A DNA stretch of 57,345 bases from contig JADHNZ010000017.1 in NCBI GenBank assembly GCA_016779225.1, positions 1-57,345 of the forward strand, read 5' to 3'. Both the position numbers and the translations under genes were made by a program. Every line of letters begins with the position of its first letter. The stretch's first letter is position 1. Below, piece after piece: positions 48,445-56,400 of the stretch. This DNA comes from Planctomycetota bacterium. Its GTDB lineage: Bacteria; Planctomycetota; UBA1135; GCA-002686595. The notes beneath the pieces were generated by a model that ran no database searches, was not told where the DNA came from, and saw only the letters and a program-made list of their open reading frames with translations.

Positions 48445-48975
48445 TCAGAGCGAGTCGACCAGGGTCGAGAGGGTCCCCGCCAGCCAGCAGGCCGCGAACC
48501 CGACCCCGAGCGTGCGCACCACGGCCACGCGCCGCTCCTCCGCCCAGGGTCGCGGCCCGAGGGCCGCCACCGTTGCCAGGGTGGCCGCGGCGCCAACGGC
48601 GTCGGTGAGCAGGTCCCAGCCGGAGGCCACGCGCCCCTCGACCCAGGACTGGTGCCACTCGTCGAACGCCCCGTAGCCGACCACCGCGCTGAGAACCGCG
48701 AGGGCGCCCAGGGGGGTCAGGCGGACCCACCCCTCGCGACGAGGCAGCAGCGGGACGCAGAGGAGGGCGAGCACGCCGTAGAGGAACGCGTGGCCGGTGT
48801 TCAGGACCAGGCCCCAGCCCGCGAAGGGAGGGGGACCGTCTCCGGGCTGGTGATCCGAGAGCAGCCAGATGACGCCGACCCATCCGAGGGGCAGGAGGCC
48901 CCGCGCCCAGGCGGGGACGGCAAGGAGGGCGCGGCCCGTGGTCACGAGCGCAGGGACCGGATCGAAGGTGCCCAT
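48445..48975 (-). CDS. VanZ-like membrane protein
   Basis: A 176-residue protein with four hydrophobic helices and the VanZ pattern: WLLSDHQPG, NTGHAFLYGVLALLC and GAFDEWHQSWVEGRVASGWDLLTDAVGA. VanZ proteins are associated with low-level teicoplanin resistance, but most bacterial homologues have unknown roles. ATG 48975 follows the stop of the ATPase gene by 2 bp, so it is third in the nadC operon. Confidence 0.85.
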   Translation of the reverse strand: MGTFDPVPALVTTGRALLAVPAWARGLLPLGWVGVIWLLSDHQPGDGPPPFAGWGLVLNTGHAFLYGVLALLCVPLLPRREGWVRLTPLGALAVLSAVVGYGAFDEWHQSWVEGRVASGWDLLTDAVGAAATLATVAALGPRPWAEERRVAVVRTLGVGFAACWLAGTLSTLVDSL

Positions 48976-48977
48976 GG

Positions 48978-49442
48978 TCAGGAGGCCGTGGTGCGCTCCG
49001 CCTCCACTCGCACGCCGGGCCCCGAGGCGCGCGCGCTCACGCGCACGCTGTCCACGAACCCGCGCAGCAGCAGCAGCCCGCGCCCTCGAGGGTCCTCCAG
49101 GTCGGGCATGGCCGCATCCCCGCCCAGGAGCGCCTCGAGGGCCGCGGGATCCCCATCGCCAGCATCCTCCACGGCGACGCGCCAGCCGGCGCCCACCCGC
49201 TCCACCTCCAGGTGGACCTGCACCGGGACCGCGACCTCCGTCGCGTCGCGAGCGGCCTCTCCGCCCCCATGGTCGATGGCGTTGTCGAGGAGCTCTCCCA
49301 GGACGAACACGGCCTGCTCCAGCTCGACCCCCTCCAGCCCGGTGGAGGCCAGGTACTCGTGCGCGACCCGGCGCGCCATGCGGCCCGCGGCATGGGTCGC
49401 GGGCACCTCCAGGTGCAGCTGGTGGCCCGAGCCGTCTGTCAC
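48978..49442 (-). CDS. RsbW/SpoIIAB-like anti-sigma factor ATPase
   Basis: A 154-residue single GHKL ATPase domain. VLGELLDNAIDHGGG is the N box, VEDAGDGDP replaces the DxGxG box and PRGRGLLLLRGFVD is the ATP-lid glycine motif. It has no sensor or dimerisation domain. Such proteins bind a sigma factor or an anti-anti-sigma factor as serine kinases; no partner is nearby. GTG 49442 overlaps the nadC stop (GTGA). Confidence 0.8.
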   Translation of the reverse strand: MTDGSGHQLHLEVPATHAAGRMARRVAHEYLASTGLEGVELEQAVFVLGELLDNAIDHGGGEAARDATEVAVPVQVHLEVERVGAGWRVAVEDAGDGDPAALEALLGGDAAMPDLEDPRGRGLLLLRGFVDSVRVSARASGPGVRVEAERTTAS

Positions 49443-50374
49443 GGGCAGGGCTCCAGGTAGAGGGAGAGGTCGAGGGCACGCGCCGAGTGGGTCAGGGCCC
49501 CCACCGAGAGCCGGTCCACCCCCGCCGCGGCGTACTGGGCCACGGTCTCCAGGGTCAGGCCTCCCGAGGCCTCGAGCTCGACCGTTCGCCCGGCTCCGCT
49601 TGCCGCCGCCCGCAGGCGCGCGCACACGGCGGGCAGCTCGCCCGCGGCAAAGTTGTCGAGGAGCACCACATCAGCACCGCCCTCGACAGCCGCCAGGGCC
49701 TCCGCCTCGTCCCGCGCCTCGCAGGTGATCCGCACGCTGTCCCCGAGCTGCGCCCTGAGGGCGCGCAGGGCTTCCGGCACGGGCCTCCCGGCCAGGGCGG
49801 CGTGGTTCTCCTTAATCATCGCCTCGTCGAACAGCCCGAAGCGATGGTTCTCGCCCCCCCCGGCGCGCACGGCGTGCTTCTCGAACAGCCGCAGGCCCGG
49901 CGTGGTCTTGCGCGTGTCGAGCACGCGCACGCCAGGGCTCGCGGCCACCGCCTCGACGAAGCGGCGCGTCAGCGTCGCCGTCCCCGAGAGACGCTGGATG
50001 AAGTTCAGCGCGGTGCGCTCGGCCTCCAGCAGAGCGCGCGCCCGCCCCTCGACCCGTACGAGCTCCTGGCCCGCCCGCACCGCGTCCCCATCCGCGGCCG
50101 CGCGCTCGATCCGCGCCTCCGGGTCCCGCAGCTCGAACGCAGCCACGAACAGATCCAGGCCCGCGATCACGCCCTCCTCCTTGGCCACGAGCCGCGCCAC
50201 CGCGCGCGCCTCCGCCGGCACCGCGCCCTCGCTCGTCACATCACCACTCCCGAGGTCCTCGGCCAGCGCGGCCTCCACGGCGACGCGGACCGCGCCCGGA
50301 TCCAAGGGACGCGGACGGCCCACCCGCGGCGCGGGGAGCCCCGTGACGGGGTCGGGAGCAGGGGTGGTGCTCAA
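49439..50374 (-). CDS. nadC: Nicotinate-nucleotide pyrophosphorylase (carboxylating)
   Basis: A 311-residue quinolinate phosphoribosyltransferase of NAD synthesis. LAEDLGSGDVTSE, ERTALNFIQRLSGTAT, DTRKTTPGLR, GGGENHRFGL and VELEASGGLTLETV are all family motifs. The start is TTG 50374, giving an N-terminal extension of about 20 residues before the usual beginning; a GTG at codon 10 or 18 is possible. nadA and nadB are not in the window. It heads an operon with the ATPase and VanZ genes. Confidence 0.94.
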   Translation of the reverse strand: MSTTPAPDPVTGLPAPRVGRPRPLDPGAVRVAVEAALAEDLGSGDVTSEGAVPAEARAVARLVAKEEGVIAGLDLFVAAFELRDPEARIERAAADGDAVRAGQELVRVEGRARALLEAERTALNFIQRLSGTATLTRRFVEAVAASPGVRVLDTRKTTPGLRLFEKHAVRAGGGENHRFGLFDEAMIKENHAALAGRPVPEALRALRAQLGDSVRITCEARDEAEALAAVEGGADVVLLDNFAAGELPAVCARLRAAASGAGRTVELEASGGLTLETVAQYAAAGVDRLSVGALTHSARALDLSLYLEPCP

Positions 50375-50502
50375 GGGGCCAGGGGGAGAGGTGCGGAAGA
50401 GGCAGAGAGAGGAGCCGGGGCCGAAGCGCAGGAGGAACCGGAGCGCCGAGGATCCCGCCGAGCCCGGTGCCCCGCCAAGGCGTGATCGAGGGCGGAGCCG
50501 GG

Positions 50503-51123
50503 TCAGGGCCAGGTCTCTGGCCTCCAGTGTACGACGTGGCGCAGGTGTCCCTGCGCGGCGGCAAGGCGTGCCGCGGTCACGGCACCAATGCCCGAGACCC
50601 GCTCGAGTCCGGCGAGCGAGGCCTCCCCCCCCTGCGCGAGCCTGCGTCGAGTGGAGGGAGCCGGCGCCTCACGCAGCCACAGGGCCTGGGCCACGGCCTC
50701 TCCGCGCCAGGCCCCCACCCCAGGGATCCGTGCCAGCGTCCCCGTCCCCGGCGGAGCGTCGAGGGGCATGCAGGAGGGAGCGAAGGCGGCACGCTCCGGC
50801 ACCTCACACCTCACCCCTGCCCTGCGCGGGCTCTCCAGAGAGGCGAGCTCCCGCGCGGTCATGCCTACCAGACCGTTCCCCAGCAGAGAGGCGAGGCCGA
50901 GCTGGACGAGCCTCGGCACGCTCCCCTCGGTACGCCCCGGCCGACGCACGCGGGGCTCCACGGAGGAGGTCCCCGAGGGCTGATCGAGGGCGGCGGACGG
51001 CACGGGACGCGCCCGCGCGCGGAGCGCCTGCCCAAGGCGGGACATCCCCCTCGAGAGCAGTCCACGCGCGGGGACTCCCCCATGAGGCGGCCGGGTCAGA
51101 GAGCGAGCAGGGAGCAGCAGCAT
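50503..51123 (-). CDS. ComEA-like helix-hairpin-helix protein
   Basis: A 206-residue protein whose C-terminal 70 residues contain two helix-hairpin-helix motifs, LARIPGVGAWRGEAVAQAL and LERVSGIGAVTAARLAAA, as in ComEA-type DNA-binding proteins. The N-terminal half is basic and low in complexity with one weak hydrophobic segment. The start at ATG 51123 is uncertain. It lies 128 bp upstream of nadC. A link to DNA uptake is only a guess because no other competence gene is present. One of the rare ACGT tetramers is near its 3' end. Confidence 0.55.
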   Translation of the reverse strand: MLLLPARSLTRPPHGGVPARGLLSRGMSRLGQALRARARPVPSAALDQPSGTSSVEPRVRRPGRTEGSVPRLVQLGLASLLGNGLVGMTARELASLESPRRAGVRCEVPERAAFAPSCMPLDAPPGTGTLARIPGVGAWRGEAVAQALWLREAPAPSTRRRLAQGGEASLAGLERVSGIGAVTAARLAAAQGHLRHVVHWRPETWP

Positions 51124-51357
51124 CAGCGCAAGCGGGAGCGAGGCGATCCCGCGGGAGACGAAGGGATGGGGACCCGAGGGCCCGGGGCCGCGGCGCCCGC
51201 GACGGGACCAGGACGAGCAGCCCGCTACTCGGTTGCGAGCGGTTCCAAAGAAGAACCCGCGACGACGCGTGGGCCTGCCGCTCGCCGGGCAACGGGGCTC
51301 CCCCGCGAGGCGCGTTCAGCCCGCCAGCCGTAGCCCCTGGCAGCCCGCGCGGCAGGC

Positions 51358-52143
51358 TCAGGGGATCATCGGGACCCCACCGCGCCGCGGCTGGGGCCGG
51401 AGCTCGTGCTGCGGCAGGTCCCCCTCCTCGGGCGCCTGCTGGAGGTACTCCTCCACGCAGCGATCGAGGAGCGCCTCGAGGGCGCCGTCGTGGTCGAGGG
51501 CCACGGGGCGCTCGTCCCCCACGGCCGCAAGGGGCACGCCATCCCGCACCCAGGCCGTCACAAGGGTCCGACCGCCAAGGCTCCACGCACGCCCGTGGGG
51601 CCCGTCGCTCAGCTCGAGGCGCTCATCGATGCGCCGCAGCCGCTGGGTCAGCGCATCGAGGCGCAGGCGCTCGAGGTCCGCGAGGCCGCCCAGGCCCTGG
51701 GAGCGCGCGCGGGCTCCCACGGGCTCGAGACTCGCCATGCGCTGCTCTCTCCCACCGGCTCGCACAGTGCGCAGGCCGACCCACCAGCAGTCCGCCTGCA
51801 CCGCCTCGAGGCGGCGCGTGAGGACGCCAGACGGAGGCCACCCCACCGCGGCCAGGGAGGGCGACACCTGGCGGTCGATCCGGCCAGGGTGCCGCTCCTC
51901 GAGCCAGGCCACGAGCCGCGCTCCAAGCGCGTGCGCATCGACAGCCGCCTCCAGGACGGCGGCGTCCCCGCGTGCGGCCTGCACCACGAGCCAGGCTCGG
52001 CCGGTCCGGTCGGCGCAGGCCAGGTCGAACCGGGCTCCGTCGAACTCGAGGTCGCGCTCGAGCAGCGCCAGGTCCGGCAGCGCCTGGTGGAGGGCGCTCC
52101 CGAGGTCGGCATCCGTGAGGAGGTCGCTGGGCTGGGGGGACAT
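51358..52143 (-). CDS. Hypothetical protein with a possible degenerate PD-(D/E)XK-like domain
   Basis: A 261-residue soluble protein of unknown family. The segment LEFDGARFDLACADRTGRAWLVVQAARGD near residues 33-60 has the strand-turn-strand pattern of PD-(D/E)XK nucleases such as NucS, with an Asp in the first strand. VVQA stands where ExK is expected, so catalysis is doubtful. The middle is helical (LERLRLDALTQRLRRIDERL) and the end is a Pro/Arg tail. It is placed between a helix-hairpin-helix gene and ruvC. Confidence 0.6.
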   Translation of the reverse strand: MSPQPSDLLTDADLGSALHQALPDLALLERDLEFDGARFDLACADRTGRAWLVVQAARGDAAVLEAAVDAHALGARLVAWLEERHPGRIDRQVSPSLAAVGWPPSGVLTRRLEAVQADCWWVGLRTVRAGGREQRMASLEPVGARARSQGLGGLADLERLRLDALTQRLRRIDERLELSDGPHGRAWSLGGRTLVTAWVRDGVPLAAVGDERPVALDHDGALEALLDRCVEEYLQQAPEEGDLPQHELRPQPRRGGVPMIP

Positions 52144-52239
52144 GGGGTGAGCTTGAGTCGAGGACTGGGCGAGGCGCCTGAGCTGGATCGTCTTGGCAAA
52201 GTCTTCTGAGCTGGGCGTCCTGGACCGGCGCCGGCGACG

Positions 52240-52800
52240 CTAGCGCGAGGCCGCGGTGCGCGCCGCGAAGCGCTCGCGGGCGAGGAGGGTCAGGGCGATG
52301 GCCAGGGCGTCGGAGGCATCGAGAGGCCGCGGGGCCTCGGCCAGGGACAGGCTGTGGGCGACCATCTGCGCGACCTGGCCCTTGTCCGCCTGGCCGTTGC
52401 CGACGAGGGCCTTCTTCACCTCTGCCGGGGTGATCTCGTGCACCTCGGGACAGGCCTGGGCGGCGGCGGCGAGAGCCACGCCGCGCCCCTCCCCGATGCG
52501 CAGGGCGGTTGCGGGGTTGCGACCGCTGAAGCCGCTCTCGACCGCGACGGCGGCCGGTCGCAGGCAGCGCAGCAGGTCGTCGAGCTCCTCGCGAATGAAG
52601 GCGAGGCGCTGGGGGACCGAGGCGCCCTGGGGCGCGCGCAGGGCCCCGGCCGCCAGCAGGACCGGACCGTCGCGCCGGTCCACCACGGCCCCGTAGCCAA
52701 CGACCTGCGTGCCGGGATCGATGCCCACCACGATCCGCTGGCCGTGGTCGGCCGGCAGCTCGGGGAGAAGGTCTCGGACCCGGGGGCTTGGACGCGCCAT
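52240..52800 (-). CDS. ruvC: Holliday junction resolvase RuvC
   Basis: A 186-residue endonuclease that resolves Holliday junctions in recombination repair. The four acidic catalytic residues fit the family: D28 (GIDPGT), E88 (AVESGF), and D161/D164 (DASDALAIAL). ITPAEVKKALVGNGQADK matches the RuvC DNA-contact region. It has an N-terminal extension of about 22 residues (MARPSPRVRDLLPELPADHG) and is otherwise normal. ATG 52800 stands 7 nt after TAGGTT. ruvA and ruvB are not adjacent. Confidence 0.95.
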   Translation of the reverse strand: MARPSPRVRDLLPELPADHGQRIVVGIDPGTQVVGYGAVVDRRDGPVLLAAGALRAPQGASVPQRLAFIREELDDLLRCLRPAAVAVESGFSGRNPATALRIGEGRGVALAAAAQACPEVHEITPAEVKKALVGNGQADKGQVAQMVAHSLSLAEAPRPLDASDALAIALTLLARERFAARTAASR

Positions 52801-52807
52801 CCCCGTC

Positions 52808-52817
52808 AACCTACGCT
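52808..52817. promoter_or_regulatory. Overlapping divergent -10-like hexamers for ruvC and ispD
   Basis: Minus-strand TAGGTT (52813-52808) ends 7 nt before ruvC ATG 52800. Plus-strand TACGCT (52812-52817) ends 18 nt before ispD ATG 52836. They share two bases. Confidence 0.4.
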
Positions 52818-52835
52818 CCAAGCCCCGGCGTTCCC

Positions 52836-53561
52836 ATGGCCTCCCCTGCGCAACCCGTCCCCTTCCACGCCGTGCTCGTCGCGGCCGGGAGCTCTCGCAG
52901 GCTGGGCGGCCCCGTGCGCAAGGTCTGGCTCGCCCTGGCCGGACGCCCCGTGCTCGAGCACGCCCTGGCCGCCTTCGCCGCGGCAGAGGGGCTCGCTGGG
53001 GTGGTCGTCGTGGCTCCAGAGGAGGACCACGCGCGCATCGAGGCGCTGGCGACGGCCCTCGGGCTCGAGGGGCGCTGCCGGGCCGTGACGGGCGGCGCCG
53101 AGCGCTGCCACTCGGTGCGCAGGGGCGTCGAGGCCCTGGGTCCCGAGGCGGAGCTCGTGCTCGTGCATGACGCGGCGCGACCCCTGGTGCGCCCCGCCGA
53201 CTGCGCCCGCGTGGCGGCGGAGGTGGCGCGCACCGGCGCGGCGGCCCTTGCCAGCCCCGTGCGAGACAGCCTGCACCGCGCCGCCGAGGGCCTGGTGACG
53301 CAGGCCGTGCCCCGCGAGGACCTCTGGGCCGCCGAGACGCCCCAGGGGGCGCGGGTGCCGGTCCTCCTCGAGGCTCTCGCCGCGGCCGAGGCTCGCGGAG
53401 AGCACCCCACCGACGAGATCACCGCCCTGCGAGCAGCCGGCGTGCCGGTGACCCTGGTCCAGGGCGTGGGCCCCAACCCCAAGCTCACCTGGCCGGGGGA
53501 CCTGCCCCTCTTCGAGTTCCTCCTGTCCGCGCGCGCGAACCCGTCCTCCCCCACCCCATGA
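52836..53561 (+). CDS. ispD: 2-C-methyl-D-erythritol 4-phosphate cytidylyltransferase
   Basis: A 241-residue enzyme of the MEP isoprenoid pathway, transferring CMP to methylerythritol phosphate. VLVAAGSSRRLGGPVRKVWLAL is close to the CTP-binding signature AAGxGxRMG..K. VHDAARPLV, ETPQG and DEITALRAAG are family motifs. The N-terminal loop has RRLGG instead of the common RMG. ATG 52836 is used. Its stop overlaps the ispF start (ATGA), so the two are translated together. Confidence 0.95.
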   Translation: MASPAQPVPFHAVLVAAGSSRRLGGPVRKVWLALAGRPVLEHALAAFAAAEGLAGVVVVAPEEDHARIEALATALGLEGRCRAVTGGAERCHSVRRGVEALGPEAELVLVHDAARPLVRPADCARVAAEVARTGAAALASPVRDSLHRAAEGLVTQAVPREDLWAAETPQGARVPVLLEALAAAEARGEHPTDEITALRAAGVPVTLVQGVGPNPKLTWPGDLPLFEFLLSARANPSSPTP

Positions 53562-54043
53562 CCCTCGACCTCCGCATCGGCCTCGGCTTCGACCTGCACC
53601 GGCTCGCGCCGGGGCGTCCGTGCATCCTGGGCGGGATCGAGCTGCCCCACGACGCGGGCCCCGTCGGGCACTCCGACGGCGACGCAGTGCTGCACGCGGT
53701 GGCGGACGCGGTGCTCGGGGCCGCCGGACTCGACGACCTGGGGACCCTCTTCCCGGACACCGACCCGAACGGAGAGGGCGCCGACTCGCGCGCGCTCCTC
53801 GCCTCCTGCTGGGGGCGGGTCCGGGAGGCTGGCTGGGCCCTGGGCAACCTCGATGTGGTCATCGCCACCGAGGGCCCGCGCATCGCGCCGCACCGGGCCG
53901 CCATGCGCGCGTCGATCGCGGCGCTCCTCGAAGGACAGCCCGAGCAGGTCAATGTGAAGGGCAAGTCCCTTGAGGGCATGGGTGCCCTCGCCGGAGGCGC
54001 GGGAGTCGCCGTGCAGGTCGTGGCGCTCCTTCGAAGGGCCTAG
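53558..54043 (+). CDS. ispF: 2-C-methyl-D-erythritol 2,4-cyclodiphosphate synthase
   Basis: A 161-residue trimeric zinc enzyme, two steps after IspD in the MEP pathway. RIGLGFDLHRL gives zinc ligands D12 and H14, VGHSDGDAVLHAV gives the active-site H38 and zinc ligand H46, and NVKGKSLEGMG is the C-terminal signature. Length is exactly typical. ispE is not in the window. Confidence 0.97.
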   Translation: MTLDLRIGLGFDLHRLAPGRPCILGGIELPHDAGPVGHSDGDAVLHAVADAVLGAAGLDDLGTLFPDTDPNGEGADSRALLASCWGRVREAGWALGNLDVVIATEGPRIAPHRAAMRASIAALLEGQPEQVNVKGKSLEGMGALAGGAGVAVQVVALLRRA

Positions 54044-54059
54044 CGGGCCCGACTCAGCG

Positions 54060-56042
54060 TCAGGGAGTGGCGGTCACGGCCGGCTCTTCGCTGCCGGCGC
54101 CGCCCTGCATGGACCACAGCCGCGCGTAGAGGCCGCCGGCCGCCAGCAGGTCCTCGTGCGTGCCCAGCTCGACCAGGCGCCCCTCGTCCAGCACGGCGAT
54201 GCGATCCGCGCGGCGGATGGTCGACAGGCGGTGGGCAATGACCAGGACGGTGTGGTCCTGCATCAGGCGATCGAGGGCCTCCTGCACGAGCCGCTCGCTC
54301 TCGCTGTCGAGGGCGCTGGTCGCCTCGTCCAGGAGCAGCAGCGGAGCGCCGCGGAGGAAGGCGCGCGCGATGGTGAGGCGCTGGCGCTGGCCCCCGGAGA
54401 GCCGCGCACCGGCGTCCTCCACATCGGTGGCCAGGCCCTGGGGCAGCCCGTCGATGAACTCGAGCATGCCCGCGGCCTGGGCCGCCTCGCGCACCTCGGC
54501 TTCGGAGGCCTCGGGCCGCCCGTAGCGGATGTTCTCCCCCACGCTCGTGTGGAACAGGAACGGCACCTGGGTGACCATCGCGTACTGGCGCGTCCACGAG
54601 TCGAGGGTCAGCGTCCGCAGGTCCACGCCGTCCACCGTCACGCGGCCCTCGGTCGGATCCAGGAAGCGCGCGACCAGGTCGACGACGGTCGACTTGCCCG
54701 ACCCCGAGGGCCCCACCAGGGCCAGGGTCTCGCCCGCGCGGAGCTCGAGGTCCAGCCCCTGGAGGGCCGGCCCCTCGGCCCCCGGATAGGTCAGGCCCAC
54801 GCCCTCGAAGCGCAGGCCGGAGCCCAGCCCCCTGGCCTCAGCCCCGCCCGCGTCGTCCGCAATGTCCACCGGCTCGTCGAAGAGCGCGCACAGGCGCTCG
54901 CTCGCCCCCTGGGACTGGGCAACGGTGCCGAGGGCGCGGGTGGTGCGCTTGATCGACGCGTAGCTGCGGCTGATCAGCATGAAGAAGGTCAGCATCTCCC
55001 CCGCGTCGCGGCTCATGCGGCCAGAGACCGCGAGCCAACCCACGAGGAGGACGATCAGCCCGAGCCCCGCGTGCGTGTAGAGGATGGTCCAGACCACCGA
55101 GAGCGCGGTCGTGCGCGCAAGGCGCACGGCCTCCTCGATCCAGGTCCGGTTGGCCTGCTCGAAGCGCGCGAGCTCGCGCTCCTCCGCGCGATAGGCCTTG
55201 ACCGTGCGGATGCCCTGGAGCATCTGGGTCAAGACCTGCATGGACGCGCCGAGCTGGGTCTGGCTGCGAGTGCTGCGCTTCTTGACCTTTCCCAGGATCC
55301 GCCCGATGGGAATCACGAGGACCGGGGTCCCCACCAGGACGAAGAGGGTCGCCTCCGGCGCCGCAAAGAACGCCCACAGGAGCGCGGTCCCGGCCATGAG
55401 CGGCTCCTGGACCAGGTCCTTCAGGACGATGTTCGTGACCTGCAGGGTCTGACCCACATCCGCGCTGATGCGGCTCAGCAGGTCGCCGAACTTGCGCCGG
55501 CCGTGGAAGCCGAGGGAGAGGCTCGCCAGGTGCCGCGCGAGGTCCTGGCGCAGGGCCACCACCATCGAGTGGCTGATGCGCGCGCTCATGACCGTGGCCA
55601 GGTACTGCGCACCGGCGGCCACCGCGGCCATGGCGCTGATGAGCAGGGCCACGACGCCCAGCAGCTCGAGGCGCCGCTCGGGGGTCAGGCCACCCGGGGC
55701 GTCGAGCAGGCGCTCGTTCATCCAGCCTCGCGCCCGGCCCACGAGGTCGTCCTCGGGGGCAGGAGCCGGAGCCGGGGTGAGCGCCTCGAGAGCCCCGTCG
55801 AGGGGCAGGCTCGGGTCCTCCGCGCGCAGGGCCTCGAGGCGCGCGCGCGCCTCGGCCAGGGCGGGATCCTCGGCATCGGGGTCCCCGAACAGCAGCGTCC
55901 AGGTGGGCTGCAGCAGCAGGTACGAGCCCTGCTGCAGGAGGGCCCCCACCGCGTTCAGCACGAAGACGATGGCGAGCGCCCCCGCGAAGGGACGCGCGTA
56001 GCTCGCCAGGAGGCGCAGGGACCCGCCGCTTCGCTCGGACAC
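54060..56042 (-). CDS. ABC exporter, fused permease and ATPase (MsbA-like)
   Basis: A 660-residue half-transporter. Six membrane helices occupy about residues 15-385, with an unusual insert of roughly 90 residues after the first helix (PDAEDPALAEARARLEALRA, Glu/Ala/Pro-rich) that should project outside. The ATPase domain has Walker A GPSGSGKST, the Q loop (AMVTQVPFLF), signature LSGGQRQRL, Walker B PLLLLDEATSAL and switch His (IAHRLST). It resembles lipid A/lipid or multidrug exporters; the substrate is not determined. It starts at ATG 56042, just after the tandem repeat. Confidence 0.92.
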   Translation of the reverse strand: MSERSGGSLRLLASYARPFAGALAIVFVLNAVGALLQQGSYLLLQPTWTLLFGDPDAEDPALAEARARLEALRAEDPSLPLDGALEALTPAPAPAPEDDLVGRARGWMNERLLDAPGGLTPERRLELLGVVALLISAMAAVAAGAQYLATVMSARISHSMVVALRQDLARHLASLSLGFHGRRKFGDLLSRISADVGQTLQVTNIVLKDLVQEPLMAGTALLWAFFAAPEATLFVLVGTPVLVIPIGRILGKVKKRSTRSQTQLGASMQVLTQMLQGIRTVKAYRAEERELARFEQANRTWIEEAVRLARTTALSVVWTILYTHAGLGLIVLLVGWLAVSGRMSRDAGEMLTFFMLISRSYASIKRTTRALGTVAQSQGASERLCALFDEPVDIADDAGGAEARGLGSGLRFEGVGLTYPGAEGPALQGLDLELRAGETLALVGPSGSGKSTVVDLVARFLDPTEGRVTVDGVDLRTLTLDSWTRQYAMVTQVPFLFHTSVGENIRYGRPEASEAEVREAAQAAGMLEFIDGLPQGLATDVEDAGARLSGGQRQRLTIARAFLRGAPLLLLDEATSALDSESERLVQEALDRLMQDHTVLVIAHRLSTIRRADRIAVLDEGRLVELGTHEDLLAAGGLYARLWSMQGGAGSEEPAVTATP

Positions 56043-56400
56043 GGGCCGGATCCTCCGCTGCCGCGGGGCGCATTGTCAACGCGGCTCCCAAACCCGTGGT
56101 GCCAGAGGCGCAGCCAACGCGGCTCCCAAACCCGTGGTGCCAGAGGCGCAGCCAACGCGGGTCCCAAACCCGTGGTGCCAGAGGCGCAGCCAACGCGGGT
56201 CCCAAACCCGTGGTGCCAGAGGCACAGCCAACGCGGGTCCCAAACCCGTGCTGCCAGGGGAACAGCCAACGCGGGTCCGGCGCACCCGCTCCCCCTTGGG
56301 GCAGCAGCCCCGGCGCCGTGGCCGTGGCCTCCAACGGAGGAGGCCCGCGCCCGCGCCGGAGGCACAGGCGCGGGCCTCCGCGCGGGCGTGGGTCGCTGGC
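56043..56400. other. Gene-free region between the parvulin-like gene and the ABC exporter
   Basis: 358 bp containing the 38-bp tandem repeat array (56077-56280) and a GC-rich remainder. The parvulin-like gene ends at 56401 and the exporter starts at 56042, both on the minus strand. I see no clear promoter for the exporter in it. Because 38 is not a multiple of three, the array cannot encode a repeated peptide. Confidence 0.6.
56077..56280 (+). repeat. Tandem repeat, 38-bp unit, five full copies plus a partial sixth
   Basis: Units begin CAACGCGG at 56077, 56115, 56153, 56191, 56229 and (partial) 56267, with an exact 38-bp period. Units 1-2 read GCGGCTCCC and later ones GCGGGTCCC. Each unit holds GTGCC-AGA-GGCGC, which can fold with a G-T wobble; in unit 4 the partner is GGCAC, a perfect stem. 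The fifth unit is more diverged. Unit 1-3 sequences are nearly identical, showing recent expansion. Confidence 0.93.

Noticed and set aside
50467..51333. A 288-codon plus-strand frame over the helix-hairpin-helix gene
   Set aside because: It is Gly/Arg/Pro-rich with no recognisable motif, whereas the minus strand encodes two clear helix-hairpin-helix motifs.
56077..56280. CRISPR array
   Set aside because: The 38-bp units follow each other directly without unique spacers, and no cas gene is near. It is a simple tandem repeat.
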